A stretch of DNA of 64,000 bases from Sipunculus nudus. Lineage: Eukaryota; Annelida; Sipuncula; Golfingiida; Sipunculidae. The stretch's first letter is position 1, and every line of letters starts with the position of its first letter. The notes under the pieces are model-generated. The model searched no databases. It saw nothing but the letters and a program-made list of their open reading frames with translations, and was not told the DNA's origin. The stretch covers positions 60,828,019-60,892,018 of the forward strand of contig CM049306.1 of NCBI GenBank assembly GCA_026874595.1. The letters are read 5' to 3'. Of this stretch, positions 21,921 to 34,288 are shown piece after piece. A program made the position numbers and the translations under genes.

Positions 21921-23750
21921 GCAACAAGTGATTCATGGGTCATGACGCTCAGCCGAGATAATGGAGGTGGCACCATCATTCATGCAAGTTAGCTTAAGTT
22001 CATTAAGACGCATAAGCACACCAAATTTTAGGACAATCAATTCACCCATTCCTGAGGAATCTTGCAATTTGTGTGTTTTTTGCATTATTTCTCGGGTCTT
22101 CAAACATGCCGCAAAAATTAAAAAATACGAGTTATAGACACCTATATACTTTTTAGTTTGCAAGGAGACTTATTATGGACATCCCTGGATGTCAAATCAG
22201 AAGATTCCAGGTCCAATGGTTATGATTTGTGCACTGCTTTTGTTTAAAACTTTAAATTGTTTTAAGGGCACTTTTGAACGCCATAGCTCAAATGGTATGG
22301 GTAAGAGAGACCTAATTCAGGTTTCATGGACCTTCAAGGATGTCAAGTTGAAAGATTCTAGGTCTAGTCAATATGATTTGTGCCCTGTTAACAGATGACC
22401 TCATATCCTTGATCAATATCAATGCAAAGAATCATGGTGATCAATGCATTAGTTGTTCAGATACTTGAGCTTTTGTTTCCATTTTTCCATTACTCTGGGG
22501 GTATTTCAGAGGTTTTGGGCAATAGAGACCTAATTTTAGGTTTCCTAAGAGACTTTTCAAATAAAAAATATACAGGTGGCGCTTCCAGTCTGCAGAAACT
22601 GAAGAAACACTCCATGATCAATATCCATACAAAACAAGTGACCCAGGGGTCATGACGCTCAGCTGACCAGGAAGACATTGACAAAAGTAATTTTATCATC
22701 TGAATGTCAAATTTGAATGAAATACTTTTTCCAAACTTGACCTTTTGTATAAAATCATCCAATATTCATTGGGGTACTATGGAGCTCTGTAGCATGAAGG
22801 ATATGGGTAACAGACACCTATTTTCAAGGTTTACAAGATGACTTTTCAGGGGTCTCCCAGCATGTCAAAAAATAAAATTCTAGGTCCAGTTATTATGATT
22901 TGTGCCCTGTTAACAAATCCAAATGTTTTTTCTGGGGGGTATTTCAAAGCCGCATAGGATGAAGGATAAGGGTAACAGAGATGTTATTTCAGGTGCACAA
23001 GGAGACTTTTCAGGGGCCTCCCAGCATATCAAGAAAGGAGGTTCTAGGTCAAGTCATTATAATTTGTGCTCTGTTAACAGATGACCAAATCTTTATTCTG
23101 GGGAGTACTTCGGAGCCCCAGAGCATGAAGGATATGGGTAACAGGGACCTTATTTTGGGTTTCCATGTAGACCTTTTATGGGCTTCCCTGGAGGTGAGGA
23201 CAGACGATTCTAGGTCAAGTCATTATGATTTGTGCCCTGTTAATATATGACCAAATCTTTATTCTGGGGGGTACTTCAGAGCCCCATAGCTTACAGAATA
23301 TGGGTAACAGGGACCTTATTTCGGGTTTCCATGTAGACCTTTTATGGGCTTCCCTGGAGGTGAGGAGAGAAGATTCTAGGTCCAGTCATTATGATTTGTG
23401 CCCTGTTTACAGATGACCAAATGTTTAAAGATCACAAAAGTAGAGAAAAATAAATCGTAAAAAATAAAAAAAATATAGGTGGCACCACCAATCTCCAGAA
23501 ATTGATGAAACACTCCATGATCAATATCCATGCAAAGAATCATGGTGATTAATGCATTAGTTGTTCAGATACTTGAGCTTTTGTATTAAATTTTGCATTA
23601 TTGTGGGGGGTACTTCAGAACCCTATAGCTCAAAGAATATAGGTCACAGTGACCTAATTTCAGGTTTACAAGGAGAATTTCCATAGACCTCCCAGGATTT
23701 CAAGTAAGAAGATTCCCGGTCTAGCGGTTACAATTTGTGCCCTGTTAACA

Positions 23751-23834
23751 GACAGATGCCTGGATGGCCGGACAGACAACGGACAAAAGGTGATCCCTAC
23801 AGCTCAGATGACTTTCGGTCAGCTGAGCTAAAAA
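23751..23834 (+). repeat. Internal tail copy within the family-2 array
   Basis: The segment has CCGGACAGACAACGGACAAA, then TGATCCCTAC, then hairpin arms AGCTCAG and CTGAGCT with an altered loop that keeps TGAC/GTCA pairing, and AAAAA. A tail inside the array means that at least two elements, or one element with duplicated ends, are joined here. Confidence 0.75.
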
Positions 23835-26800
23835 TTGAAAAAATAGAGGTGGCGCCACCAGAATGCAGAAACTGATGAAACATTTCATGATTAATATCCA
23901 TGCAAAGAATCATGGTGATCAATATCATAATTGTTCAGATACTTGAGCTTTTGTATCAAATTTTCCATTATTCTGGGGGGTACTTCGGAGCCCCATAGCA
24001 CAGAGGTTATGGGTGACAGAGACCTAATTTCAAGTTTTTAAGGAGACTTTTCATGGGCCTCTCAGCATGTCAAGAGAGAAGATTCTAGGTCCAGTTGTTA
24101 CGATTTGTGCCATGTTAACAGATGACCGCATCTTATGAGGTCTCAAAAATAGAGAAAAAAATTTGTAAAAATAAAAAAAATACAGGTGGCACCACCATAC
24201 TGCAGAAACTGATTACACATTCCATGATCAATATCCATGCAAAGAATCATGGTGATCACTGCAATAGTTGTTTAGATACTTGAGCTTTTGTATCAAATTG
24301 TCCATTATTCTGAGGGATACTTCAGATGACTTACAGTCAGCTGAGCTAAAAACACTTAATGGTCAATATCCATGCAAAGAATCATGATGATCTCCGTATT
24401 AGTTGTTCAGATACTTCAGCTTTTGTATCAAATTGTCCATTATTCTGAGGGATACTTCAGAGTCCTATAGCTTGAAGGATATGGGTAACAGAGACCTAAT
24501 TTCAAGTTTCCACAGGCACTCTTCATGGGCCTCCTTGCATGACAAGAATGAAGTTTCTAGGTCCAGTTGTTGCAATTTGTACCCTCTTGATAGATAACCA
24601 CATATTCAAAGGTCTCGAAAAAAGAGAAAAAAAATTCGTAAAAATTTGAAAAAAATAGAAAAAAATTTCTCTGCAGAAACTGATGGAACAGCTCATGATC
24701 AATATGTATGCCAAAAATCATGACCATCAGTGTTGTATTTATTGAGATACTGCACTTTTTGTATCAAATTTTCCATTATTCTGGGGGAGTATTTTGGAGC
24801 CATACAGCCTAAAGAATATGGGTAACAGAGACCTAATTTCAGGTTTCCATGGAGAATTTTCATGGGTCTCTCTGTGTGTCAAGAATGAAGATTCTAGGTC
24901 CAGTTTTTATGATTTGTGCCCTGTTAACAGATGTTCATATCTTTAAAGGTCTCAAAAATAGATAAAACATTCGTAAAAAAACCCGAACAAATGCAGGTTG
25001 TGCCACCAGTCTGCAGGAACTGATGGAACACCTCTTGATCAATAGTTATGCCACAAATCATGACCATCAGTGATGTAGTTATTGAGATATTGAAGTTTTT
25101 GTATGAAATTTTTGACTACTCTGGGGGGTACTTTGGGGCCCCATAGCTCGAAGGATATGGGTAACAGAGACCTAATTTCTGGTTTCCATGGAGACTTTTC
25201 ATAGGTCTCTCAGTGTATTGAGAATGAAGATTCTAGGTCCAGTCGTTAGGATTTGTGCCATGCTAACAGATGACAGCATCCTTAAAGGTCTCAAAAATAG
25301 AGGAAGAAATCGTAAAAAAATCAAACAATATAGGTGGCGCCACCAATCTGCAGGAACTCATGGAACATCTCATAATCAATATGTATGCCAAAAATCATGA
25401 CCATCAGTGATGTAGTTATTGAGATATTGAAGTTTTTGTATGAAATTTTTGACTACTCTGGGGGGGGGGGTACTTTGGGGCCCCATAGCTCAAAGGATAT
25501 GGGTAACAGAGACCTAATTTCTGGTTTCCATGGAGACTTTTCATAGGTCTCTCAGTGTATTGAGAATGAAGATTCTAGGTCCAGTCGTTACGATTTGTGC
25601 CATGCTAACAGATGCCAGCATCCTTAAAGGTCTCAAAAATAGAAGAAGAAATCGTAAAAAAATCAAACAATATAGGTGGCACCACCAGTCTGCAGGAACT
25701 GATGGAACATCTCATAATCAATATGTATGCCAAAAATCATGACCATCAGTGATGTAGTTATTGAGATATTGAAGTTTTTGTATGAAATTTTTGACTACTC
25801 TGGGGGGGGGTACTTTAGGGCTCCATAGCTCGAAGAATATGGGTAACAGAGACCTAATTTCTGGTTTCCAAGGATATTTTTTTCCATGGACCTCTCAGTG
25901 TGTCAAGAATGAAGATTCTAGGTCAAGTCGTTAGGATTTGTGCCAAGTATGAAATTTTTGACTACTCTGGGGGGGGGGGGTACTTTGGGGCCCCATAGCT
26001 CAAAGGATATGGGTAACAGAGACCTAATTTCTGGTTTCCATGGAGACTTTTCATAGGTCTCTCAGTGTATTGAGAATGAAGATTCTAGGTCCAGTCTTTA
26101 CGATTTGTGCCATGCTAACAGATGCCAGCATCCTTAAAGGTCTCAAAAATAGAAGAAGAAATCGTAAAAAAATCAAACAATATAGGTGGCACCACCAGTC
26201 TGCAGGAACTGATGGAACATCTCATAATCAATATGTATGCCAAAAATCATGACCATCAGTGATGTAGTTATTGAGATATTGAAGTTTTTGTATGAAATTT
26301 TTGACTACTCTGGGGGGGTACTTTAGGGCTCCATAGCTCGAAGAATATGGGTAACAGAGACCTAATTTCTGGTTTCCAAGGATATTTTTTTCCATGGACC
26401 TCTCAGTGTGTCAAGAATGAAGATTCTAGGTCAAGTCGTTAGGATTTGTGCCAAGTTAACAGATGACAGCATCCTTAAAGGTCTCAAAAATAGAGGAAAA
26501 ATCGTAAAAAATCAAACAATACAGGTGGCGCCACAAGTCTGCAGGAACTGATGGAACATCTCATAATCAATATGTATGCCAAAAATCATGACCATCAGTG
26601 ATGTAGTTATTGAGATATTGAAGTTTTTGTATGAAATTTTTTACTTTTCTTGGGGGTATTTTGGGGCTCCATAGCTCGAAGAATATGGGTAACAGAGACC
26701 TAATTTCTGGTTTCCATGGAGACTTTTCATAGGTCTCTCAGTGTATCAAGAATGAAGATTCTAGGTCCAGTCTTTACGATTTGTGCCTTGTTAACTGATG

Positions 26801-27804
26801 TTTACATTTTGAAAGGTCTCAAAAATAGAGAAAAAAATTCGTAAAAAATTGAACGATACAGGTGGCGCCACCAGTCTGCAGGAAGTGATGGAACATCTCA
26901 TGATCAATATGTATGACAAAAATCATGACCATCAGTCAAGTAGTTAATGAGATATTGAAGTTTTTGTATGAAATTTTTTACTTTTCTGGGGGGTAGTTTG
27001 GGGCCCCATAGCTGGAAGGATATGGGTAACAGAGACCTAATTTCAGGTTTCCATGGAGACTTTTCATAGGTCTCTCAGTGTGTCGAGAATGAAGATTCTA
27101 AGTCCAGTCATTACGATTTGTGCCTTGTTAACAGATGTTCACATTTTTAAAGGTCTCAAAAATAGAGAAAAAAATTCGTAAAAAATCGAAAAATACAGGT
27201 GGCGCCACCAGTCTTCAGGAACTGATGGAACCTCTCATGATCAATATGTATGCCAAAAATCATGACCATCAGTCAAGTAGTTAATGAGATATTGAAGTTT
27301 TTGTATGAAATTTTGGACTTTTCTGGGGGGTACTTTGGGGCCCCATAGCTCAAAGGATATGGGTAACAGAGACCTAATTTCTTGTTTACATGGAGATTTT
27401 TCATGGGTCTCTCAGAATATCAAGAATGAAGATTCTAGGTCCAGCCTTTATGATTTGTGCCCTGTTAACAGATGTCCACATTTTTAAAGGTCCCAAAAAT
27501 AGAGAAAAAAATTCATAAAAAATCGAAAAATACAAGTGGCGCCACCAGTCTGCAGAAACTGATAGAACATGTCATGATCAATTTGTATGCCAAAAATCAT
27601 GACCATCAGTGATGTAGTTAATGAGATATTGAAGTTTTTGTATGAAATTTTTCACTATTCTGGGGGGTACTTTGGGGCCCCATAGCTCCAAGGATATGGG
27701 TAACAGAGACCTAATTTCTGGTTTCCAAGGAGATTTTTCATGGACCTCCCTGGATGTCAAGTAAGAAGATTCCAGTTCTAGCGGTTACGATTTGTGCCCT
27801 GTTA

Positions 27805-27891
27805 ACGGACAGACGCCAGGACGGCCGGACGGACGACGGACAAAAGGTGATCCCTATAGCTCAGATGACTTTCAGTCAGCTGAGCTAAAAA
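27805..27891 (+). repeat. Internal tail copy within the family-2 array
   Basis: The segment has GACGGCCGGACGGACGACGG, TGATCCCTATAGCTCAG, an intact stem (27858-27886) and AAAAA. The following sequence returns at once to family-2 body (TCATGGTGACCAATGCATTA). Confidence 0.8.
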
Positions 27892-28487
27892 TCATGGTGA
27901 CCAATGCATTAGTGTTCAGATACTTGAGCTTTTCTATGAAATTTTCAACTATTTTTTTGGGGGGGGGGGGGGTACTTCACAGCCCCATAGCTGGAAGAAT
28001 ATGGGTAACAGAGACTTAATTTAAGGTTTCCAAAGAGGTTTTTCATTGACCTCTCAGGATTTTAAGTAAGAAGATTCAAGGTCCAGAGGTTACAATTTAT
28101 GCCCTGTTAACAGATGACAGCATCTTTAAAGGTCTCAAAAATAAAGAAATAAAATTGTAAAAATTCGAAAAAATACAGGTTATAAATAAATTCGTAAAAA
28201 AATCGAAAAATACAAGTGGCGCCACCAGTCTGCAGGAACTGATGGATCATCTCATAATCAATATGTATGCAAAAAATCATGACCATCAGTGATGTAGTTA
28301 ATGAGATATTGAAGTTTTTGTATGAAATTTTTCACTATTCTGGGGGGTACTTTTGGGCCCCATAGCTCCAAGGATATGGGTAACAGAGACCTAATTTCTG
28401 GTTTCCATGGAGACTTTTCATAGGTCTCTCGAATGTCAAGAATGAAGATTCTAGGTCCTGTGGTTACGATTTGTGCCTTGTTAACGG

Positions 28488-28557
28488 ACAGACGACGGAT
28501 GACGGACAAAGAGTGATCGCTATAGCTCAGATGACTTACAGTCAGCTGAGCTAAAAA
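28488..28557 (+). repeat. Terminal tail of the family-2 array
   Basis: The segment has GGACAGACGACGGATGACGG, TGATCGCTATAGCTCAG, an intact stem at 28524-28552 and AAAAA. Family-1 sequence follows directly, marking the right boundary. Confidence 0.8.
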
Positions 28558-29632
28558 TGAATGTCCCAGTGCACAGGAATCAATGGCAGCAGGGGGGGGG
28601 GGGGGGGGGAAGTTGGATTAACAACACTTCTGCATCCAGGGCAAACAAAGCCTTATCTCCAATTCTGCCTAGGCAGGAAAATAATGAACAAATGTTTGTA
28701 TTAGATCCTCATTTTTTTTATCTCATCAATTTTTTATTATAAGTTTATATTTCTATACATTTCCAATATAACATATATATCTGAATATAAAAGTTGATTC
28801 ATAATTCTATATTGCATCATCATAAATCTCAATCTTGTCAGACAACACCACATCATGCATCAAATGTTTATTTATTTTTTACCACAAAAAAAAAATTGCA
28901 AAACAATAAATATCTTAATATAATACTTGATTCAAATTTCACAATTTTTAATAGTCCCTTTATTTATCCATAATTTGCTTCATATTTTATAATTTAAGCA
29001 TACTGATGGGTTCAATTATATTTATTGCAATCATTTAAAAGAAAATTGATTTCTTAAAAAATGCTACATTAACACAACATGGCATCTTCTGCATTAAACA
29101 CTGAATTACAGTTTTTATATATACATTGGAGTGGAAACAGCATTACAATTAAGGAGATATAGTGAAAACAATTACAGTTACTGCATAACACTGGGTGGGT
29201 TGGGTTGGGGGGGGGGGGGGTTGATATGAGAATAACTGTACACCTGTAACAGCAGGGGATCTCCCCCAGTGACTGTAACAAATCAGAAACCCTGGCATAG
29301 CTGACTTCCAGTGCCCTGGAGTGGGACCAAGCATCTGGACCAAGCAAATGACTACAACAGAGCATAATTTCTGGCATGTATATAGGAAATATATAGGAGA
29401 TTACTTCTGGTAAATATTAAGAAAAAAAGAAAAGTGGTTTTGATAAAAGGCTTTTTTTCTAAATATCTCAAAAGAATGGTCATATTGACCCAATTTTCGG
29501 TATGGTAGGAGATTTTGGGGACATCTAACAGTATGCCGAATATTGGATTCTTAGGTCTGATGGTTTCAAAACGTGCCAGTCTAACGGACAGACAGATGGA
29601 CAATGGACCACAGCTATAGCTGAGCTAAAAAT
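28558..29632 (+). mobile_element. Family-1 element, 3' part
   Basis: From 28636 the sequence matches 51419-52160 over more than 700 bp (GGCAAACAAAGCC, GAAAATAATGAACAAATGTT, ACACCACATCATGCAT, CACCTGTAACAGCAGGGGAT). Homopolymer G runs lie at 28592-28609 and 29207-29220. The tail at 29590-29632 has lost its hairpin: CTATAGCTGAGCTAAAAA stands where other copies have the full stem-loop. Confidence 0.7.
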
Positions 29633-31516
29633 AAGTAAATATAAAATGAGTGTCCTTTGCAATAATTTCAACTAATTATCATGTGGACAGTGAAATTTGA
29701 AGAAATTAATATTTTTTAACTGAGCCTATTTTCAATTTCCATGGATATCAACGTGTTGAGTTTCTTTTTGTATTTTCTTTCTGTACTAGAACAAATGAGC
29801 AAATATTTGTATTTGCCTCATGACAACTTAAGTATTTGCTTTTGTCTTTGTACTATATATATTCTGTTGTATTTGATGAAAGTCCTACACTATAGCACAT
29901 TACTATATAAAGAACATGTAAGGAAGATCAAATGTTTGTTCACCTCTTCAAAACAATAGACAGGGTGTAATATGTTACCTTTAGGTTAAATGACTTCTTT
30001 ATATTCCAAGGTGAAAGTTCACAGTGATCAAGATAATGCAGAATTTCCACTAACTCTGCTGAAAATGATTAAAATACAATGGCCATTCAATGAAAATTGT
30101 ACTCACTGGAATGGTTATTTTACCAGATTATATTAACTATGACAACTTAAATATATCCTTCCCTATGATAGTCTGAAAAAATAGCAGAGCTCCCTTTTAT
30201 ATATTCTTAAATGATTTTAAGAACAAAAATATATGTTTTAAACATTTTCAGTGTTTAAAATTGTATATAGCTGAATTACTTTAATTTTCCAGTTTCCAGG
30301 ACTTATGTATAAAAATTAGAGAAAATGTGATGAAGGCTGGTAATTAATATAATCTGGATCTCATCCCCTTTTATGCTTGGATTGTTAGTGTCTGTGTCAT
30401 CTAAGTACTTTACCCAATTTGGGGCATGAGAATTTTTGTCCAGTCATATGATAAAACACAGACAGGAGAAGATGTCTCTAGGGCTAGGACTGGAAGTATG
30501 TAATCATACAGGACTTTTCCAGACAAAGCAAATCCCTGCTGAATTATTGGCTACTGTCTGGAAATAGTAACCCTAAATGTTCCCTGAGGCCATAGCAAAC
30601 AAGGTGCAAAACTGCCAAAAGAGCTGCGTGGGCAGCCTGTCATACTGTGAAGGTTTACTGACAGAAGCAATCAAAAACCATCCAGCTCTGGAGATGGGAA
30701 GCATAATATCTGAAAATTATGGAGACTTTTTCTGTCATGTATATTTCAGGACTGGATCCAGGATGGTGGAAACCTGTCATAAATAGGTTTTGAGTTAAAA
30801 CTATTCATCACATCCAGTGATCTGATGTTTATGTGATGGACGTGTGGAAAATGTATGTGATCATACAGAATCCATGGGGATCCATCAGTCTAACAGCTCA
30901 GCCAAATGTGCCATGCAGTCCTACCTTTCAATCTAACACTTGCAACAGTGACTCTATAAATGACATTTTGTGGGTTAGAGACCAAAAACACACCTGAATG
31001 GTATTACAGTTATGTTCACCATGAAATTAATTTTTATACACTAAAAAGTCATATAGGTTTCAATGACACATAATTTCAGACAGAAACTGAGTTCTATATG
31101 CCCCCCCCCCCCAAAAAAAAAAGAAATTCATATTATCATTGGAATAATAAAACAATGACATATTAATCATTTTTGTATCATTACCCAAAAGACTATGATA
31201 AAAATTTTGTTGTGGTCTACTGACACTAAAAATTCTCAAGTCTAAGTTGGTTAATCTGGGGCATTTTCTATTGGTCAGATTATCCCTGCAAAAAGCATCC
31301 AAATTTGATATTCTATTCTCTGTGCAGGTAAGGACGTGTTTAAATAGTACCAAATTCCCCCCCCCCCCCCCCCGACATACACACAGGTAAAATTGTGTCT
31401 AATAAAGGCCACCATTTACCAGATTCCAATGCAAAATATCAATTTATTGTTATATTATGCATATTCACAACAAAACAGACAAACAGACTGACAGAAAAGA
31501 AGAGTTTTGTACGTAC
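29633..31516. other. No gene recognised; intron-like
   Basis: AT-rich sequence with poly-C runs at 31101-31112 and 31357-31373. No splice-supported exon was seen. It lies directly downstream (minus sense) of the kinase exon, so it is probably intron. Confidence 0.4.
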
Positions 31517-31554
31517 CTTCTTCATCCAGCAGGATATTATCTGGTTTAATGTCC
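31517..31554 (-). CDS. Ser/Thr protein kinase, catalytic-loop exon (STK32/AGC-like)
   Basis: On the minus strand a 3' splice site TTTCTGTTGCAG ends at 31555 and a 5' splice site GTACGT starts at 31516. The 38 nt between encode DIKPDNILLDEE, preceded by one base that completes an Arg codon (AG|G) and followed by the first base of a Gly codon. This is subdomain VIb of eukaryotic protein kinases: the catalytic Asp of HRD, the Lys two residues later and the Asn that helps bind metal are all present. R-D-I-K-P-D-N-I-L-L-D-E-E-G fits AGC-type kinases, best the STK32 (YANK) group from memory; DMPK/MRCK, NDR/LATS or related kinases are alternatives. The rest of the domain (Gly-rich loop, VAIK Lys, DFG) was not found in the window, so flanking introns are large or the partners lie outside it. 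Confidence 0.8.
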
Positions 31555-31977
31555 CTGCAACAGAAATAACAAAATAAGAAGAACACCACACAAGAACCTC
31601 AAGACTGCAGAGTTAGTTTCTATACAAAACAAAGAAGATGTATGTATAGCCCCGGCTGCCAGCAGCTGGTAAACCCTAAGGACTGCCTCCTCCCGGAAGT
31701 CACCCCAAAAACCAGCACACCAGCAATGTCAACAAAATTAAACTTGTAGCTGTTACTCAGGACCGGCTCCCTGTGGTTGGTTTGCATTCTCTCAGTGCTA
31801 CCACCAATGGTTCCTGCTGCCTGGAGTTTATGAGCCACTAAACTTAGTAAAAAGGGCCAACCCTTGATGTGTTAAAGTTAGAGCAAGCAAAACAAAATTT
31901 CTACATATCTGATGTTCAAAATACAGGGTTTACTTAGTTAAAATCTGATGAAATTTTGAATAAAAAAAATATTTCTG

Positions 31978-31979
<2 letters not shown>
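31555..31979. other. Intron-like sequence upstream of the kinase exon
   Basis: No further exon was recognised. A 72-codon minus-strand frame at 31620-31838 has no known motif. Confidence 0.4.

Positions 31980-32018
<39 letters not shown>
31980..32018. repeat. (AT)n microsatellite
   Basis: About 18 AT dinucleotides, probably inside the intron upstream of the kinase exon. Confidence 0.95.
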
Positions 32019-32019
<1 letters not shown>

Positions 32020-33027
32020 TAATTAAATTAAATGCACATTTATAGTTCACTGACTAGAGTATATATCTATATATTCAATCAATAGGAAGAAACTCTAAAA
32101 CTGAAATGTCTCTTCTAATACAAAAATGTCTCTTCTTAAACGCCTCATATCTATTTTTTCAGACACTCCTAGGAAATGGTAAATGGAATTTGTATTTAAC
32201 ATTTTGAAATTGGGTTGTGTTTATACATAAAACCAGACAGCTACACTCATCTATCTTAGCACTGCACATCATACATGATAAAAGTGAAAATATGTTGATG
32301 GTGCATGATGTATTAAGTTACAGAACTAAAAGTAGTTCACCTGAAGAAATAAGTGTGAAATATGAAGACCTGAACATGTGGATCTGTATATAGAAATGTA
32401 CAGAATCCATATTGAAATTCACATGTTTAATATCCAGGGTAGGAATACATGAAACCTACATGCCACCGAGTCTGGTTTTTGTCCTTTATAATACCTACCA
32501 TATGGGTAGTACTGTAGTATGGGGTACATAGATTCCAAGCTAGAATAATTCAGTGTACAACATTTTTCAGATTTATTACTTTAAGCTCATCACTGTGAAA
32601 GGAGACCAGATTCCAATGGTTCCAGGAACCTAGTTGTCTGGCAGGCTAAGAAAAACCAAGCAAGTCTGACAAGATGAAAAGGTATAATATTCACAACCCT
32701 TGAGGATAGCAATATAATTCCTCCCAAGCTGGCACTCTGAAACTTTAGCGCCATATCAATTTGCTTTCACAGAAAAAAAAAACACATGATATAAATCTGA
32801 TTCTTGGAGTTATCCTTTACTGATTTACTGATCTGTCTGAAGGATTCAGAACAATGCAAGTGCAACTCCTGAGAGCAAAATCCAGAGAAGATTCATGTGA
32901 CTTTGTAAATGACATTTAGCGGTTAGATCAGAATTATTAACTTTGTGGAATTTGATTTTTATAAAAAAAACCATGAATTAAAGAATTCAAAAAACCTTTG
33001 TAAGAGACAGGATAGATTTAAGAGAGG
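32019..33027. other. No gene recognised
   Basis: AT-rich, intron-like sequence. Confidence 0.4.
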
Positions 33028-34288
33028 AATGGCCTACCTCCACCATCAAGTAAGTGTTATACATAAATGTGAATGTACTTTGAATGGCCTACCTCCACCA
33101 TCAAGTAAGTGTTATAAATTGATGTGAATGTACTTTGAATGGCCTACCTCCACTAACAAGTAAGTGTTATAAATTGATGTGAATGTACTTTGAATGGCCT
33201 ACCTCCACCATCAACTAAGTGTTATAAATTGATGTGAATGTACTTTGAATGGCCCACCTCCACCATCAACTAAGTGTTATAAATTGATGTGAATGTACTT
33301 TGAATGGCCTACCTCCACTAACAAGTAGGTGTTATAAATTGATGTGAATGTACTTTGAATGGCCCACCTCCACTAACAAGTAAGTGTTATAAATTGATGT
33401 GAATGTACTTTGAATGGCCTACCTCCACCATCAACTAAGTGTTATAAATTGATGTGAATGTACTTTGAATGGCCCACCTCCACCATCAACTAAGTGTTAT
33501 AAATTGATGTGAATGTACTTTGAATGGCCTACCTCCACTAACAAGTAAGTGTTATAAATTGATGTGAATGTACTTTGAATGTCCTACCTCCACCATCAAC
33601 TAAGTGTTATAAATTGATGTGAATGTACTTTGAATGGCCTACCTCCACCATCAAGTAAGTGTTATAAATTGATGTGAATGTACTTTGAATGGCCCACCTC
33701 CACCAACAAGTAAGTGTTATAAATTGATGTGAATGTACTTTGAATGGCCCACCTCCACCAAAAAAGTAAGTGTTACAAATTGATGTGAATGTACTTTGAA
33801 TGGCCCACCTCCACCATCGAGTAAGTGTTATAAATTGATGTGAATGTACTTTGAATGGCCCACCTCCACCAACAAGTAAGTGTTATAAATTGATGTGAAT
33901 GTACTTTGAATGGCCCACCTCCACCATCAAGTAAGTGTTATAAATTGATGTGAATGTACTTTGAATGGCCTATACCTCCACCATCAAATAAGTGTTATAA
34001 ATTGATGTGAATGTACTTTGAATGGCCTACCTCCACCATCAAGTAAGTGTTATAAATTGATGTGAATGTACTTTGAATGGCCTACCTCCACCATCAACTA
34101 AGTGTTATAAATTGATGTGAATGTACTTTGAATGGCCTACCTCCACCATCAAGTAAGTGTTATAAATTGATGTGAATGTACTTTGAATGGCCCACCTCCA
34201 CCAACAAGTAAATGTTATAAATTGATGTGAATGTACTTTGAATGGCCCACCTCCACCACCAAGTAAGTGTTATAAATTGATGTGAACA
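33028..34288 (+). repeat. 55-bp minisatellite, about 23 copies
   Basis: Units begin AATGGCC(T/C)ACCTCCAC at 33028, 33083, 33138 and so on every 55 bp to about 34240; two units are slightly longer (near 33743 and 33964). Variation is concentrated in one window, CC(A/T)TCAAG, CTAACAAG or CCATCAACT, followed by TAAGTGTTATAAATTGATG. Units 3-6 and 7-10 carry the same order of variants, a four-unit (220 bp) higher-order repeat. Most units contain CAAGTAAGTG, close to a 5' splice site consensus. The last unit decays at 34268. Confidence 0.97.

Larger units (their letters stand above)
21923..28556 (+). mobile_element. Family-2 hairpin-tailed element expanded into a large internal array
   Basis: Heads occur at 21923-21955 and 22633-22666 (ACAAGTGA...CATGGGTCATGACGCTCAGC). 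Complete tails occur at 23811-23834, 27858-27891 and 28524-28557 and a partial tail at 24322-24352, each with the AGCTCAG...CTGAGCT hairpin and AAAAA. Between them runs a tandem array made of two modules: a 167-170 bp module with CTCTGGGGGGTACTT, GGATATGGGTAACAGAGACC and GATTTGTGCCCTGTTAACAG, and a similar-sized module with GGTGGCGCCACC and a TATGCCAAAAATCATGACCA stretch. Complete units are about 338 bp (palindrome sites at 24996, 25333, 25675, 26185, 26524, 26861, 27198, 27535, 28215); between 22.9 and 23.4 kb only the first module repeats, at about 167 bp. Identical 70-codon frames in three units reflect recent copying, not a gene. Confidence 0.7.

Noticed and set aside
25188-26252. Three near-identical 70-codon frames (METFHRSLSVLRMKILG...)
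   Set aside because: They recur because the 338-bp repeat recurs; there is no splice, promoter or codon evidence and other units have stops.
33028-34288. CRISPR array
   Set aside because: Units are contiguous with no unique spacers, and the DNA is clearly eukaryotic.
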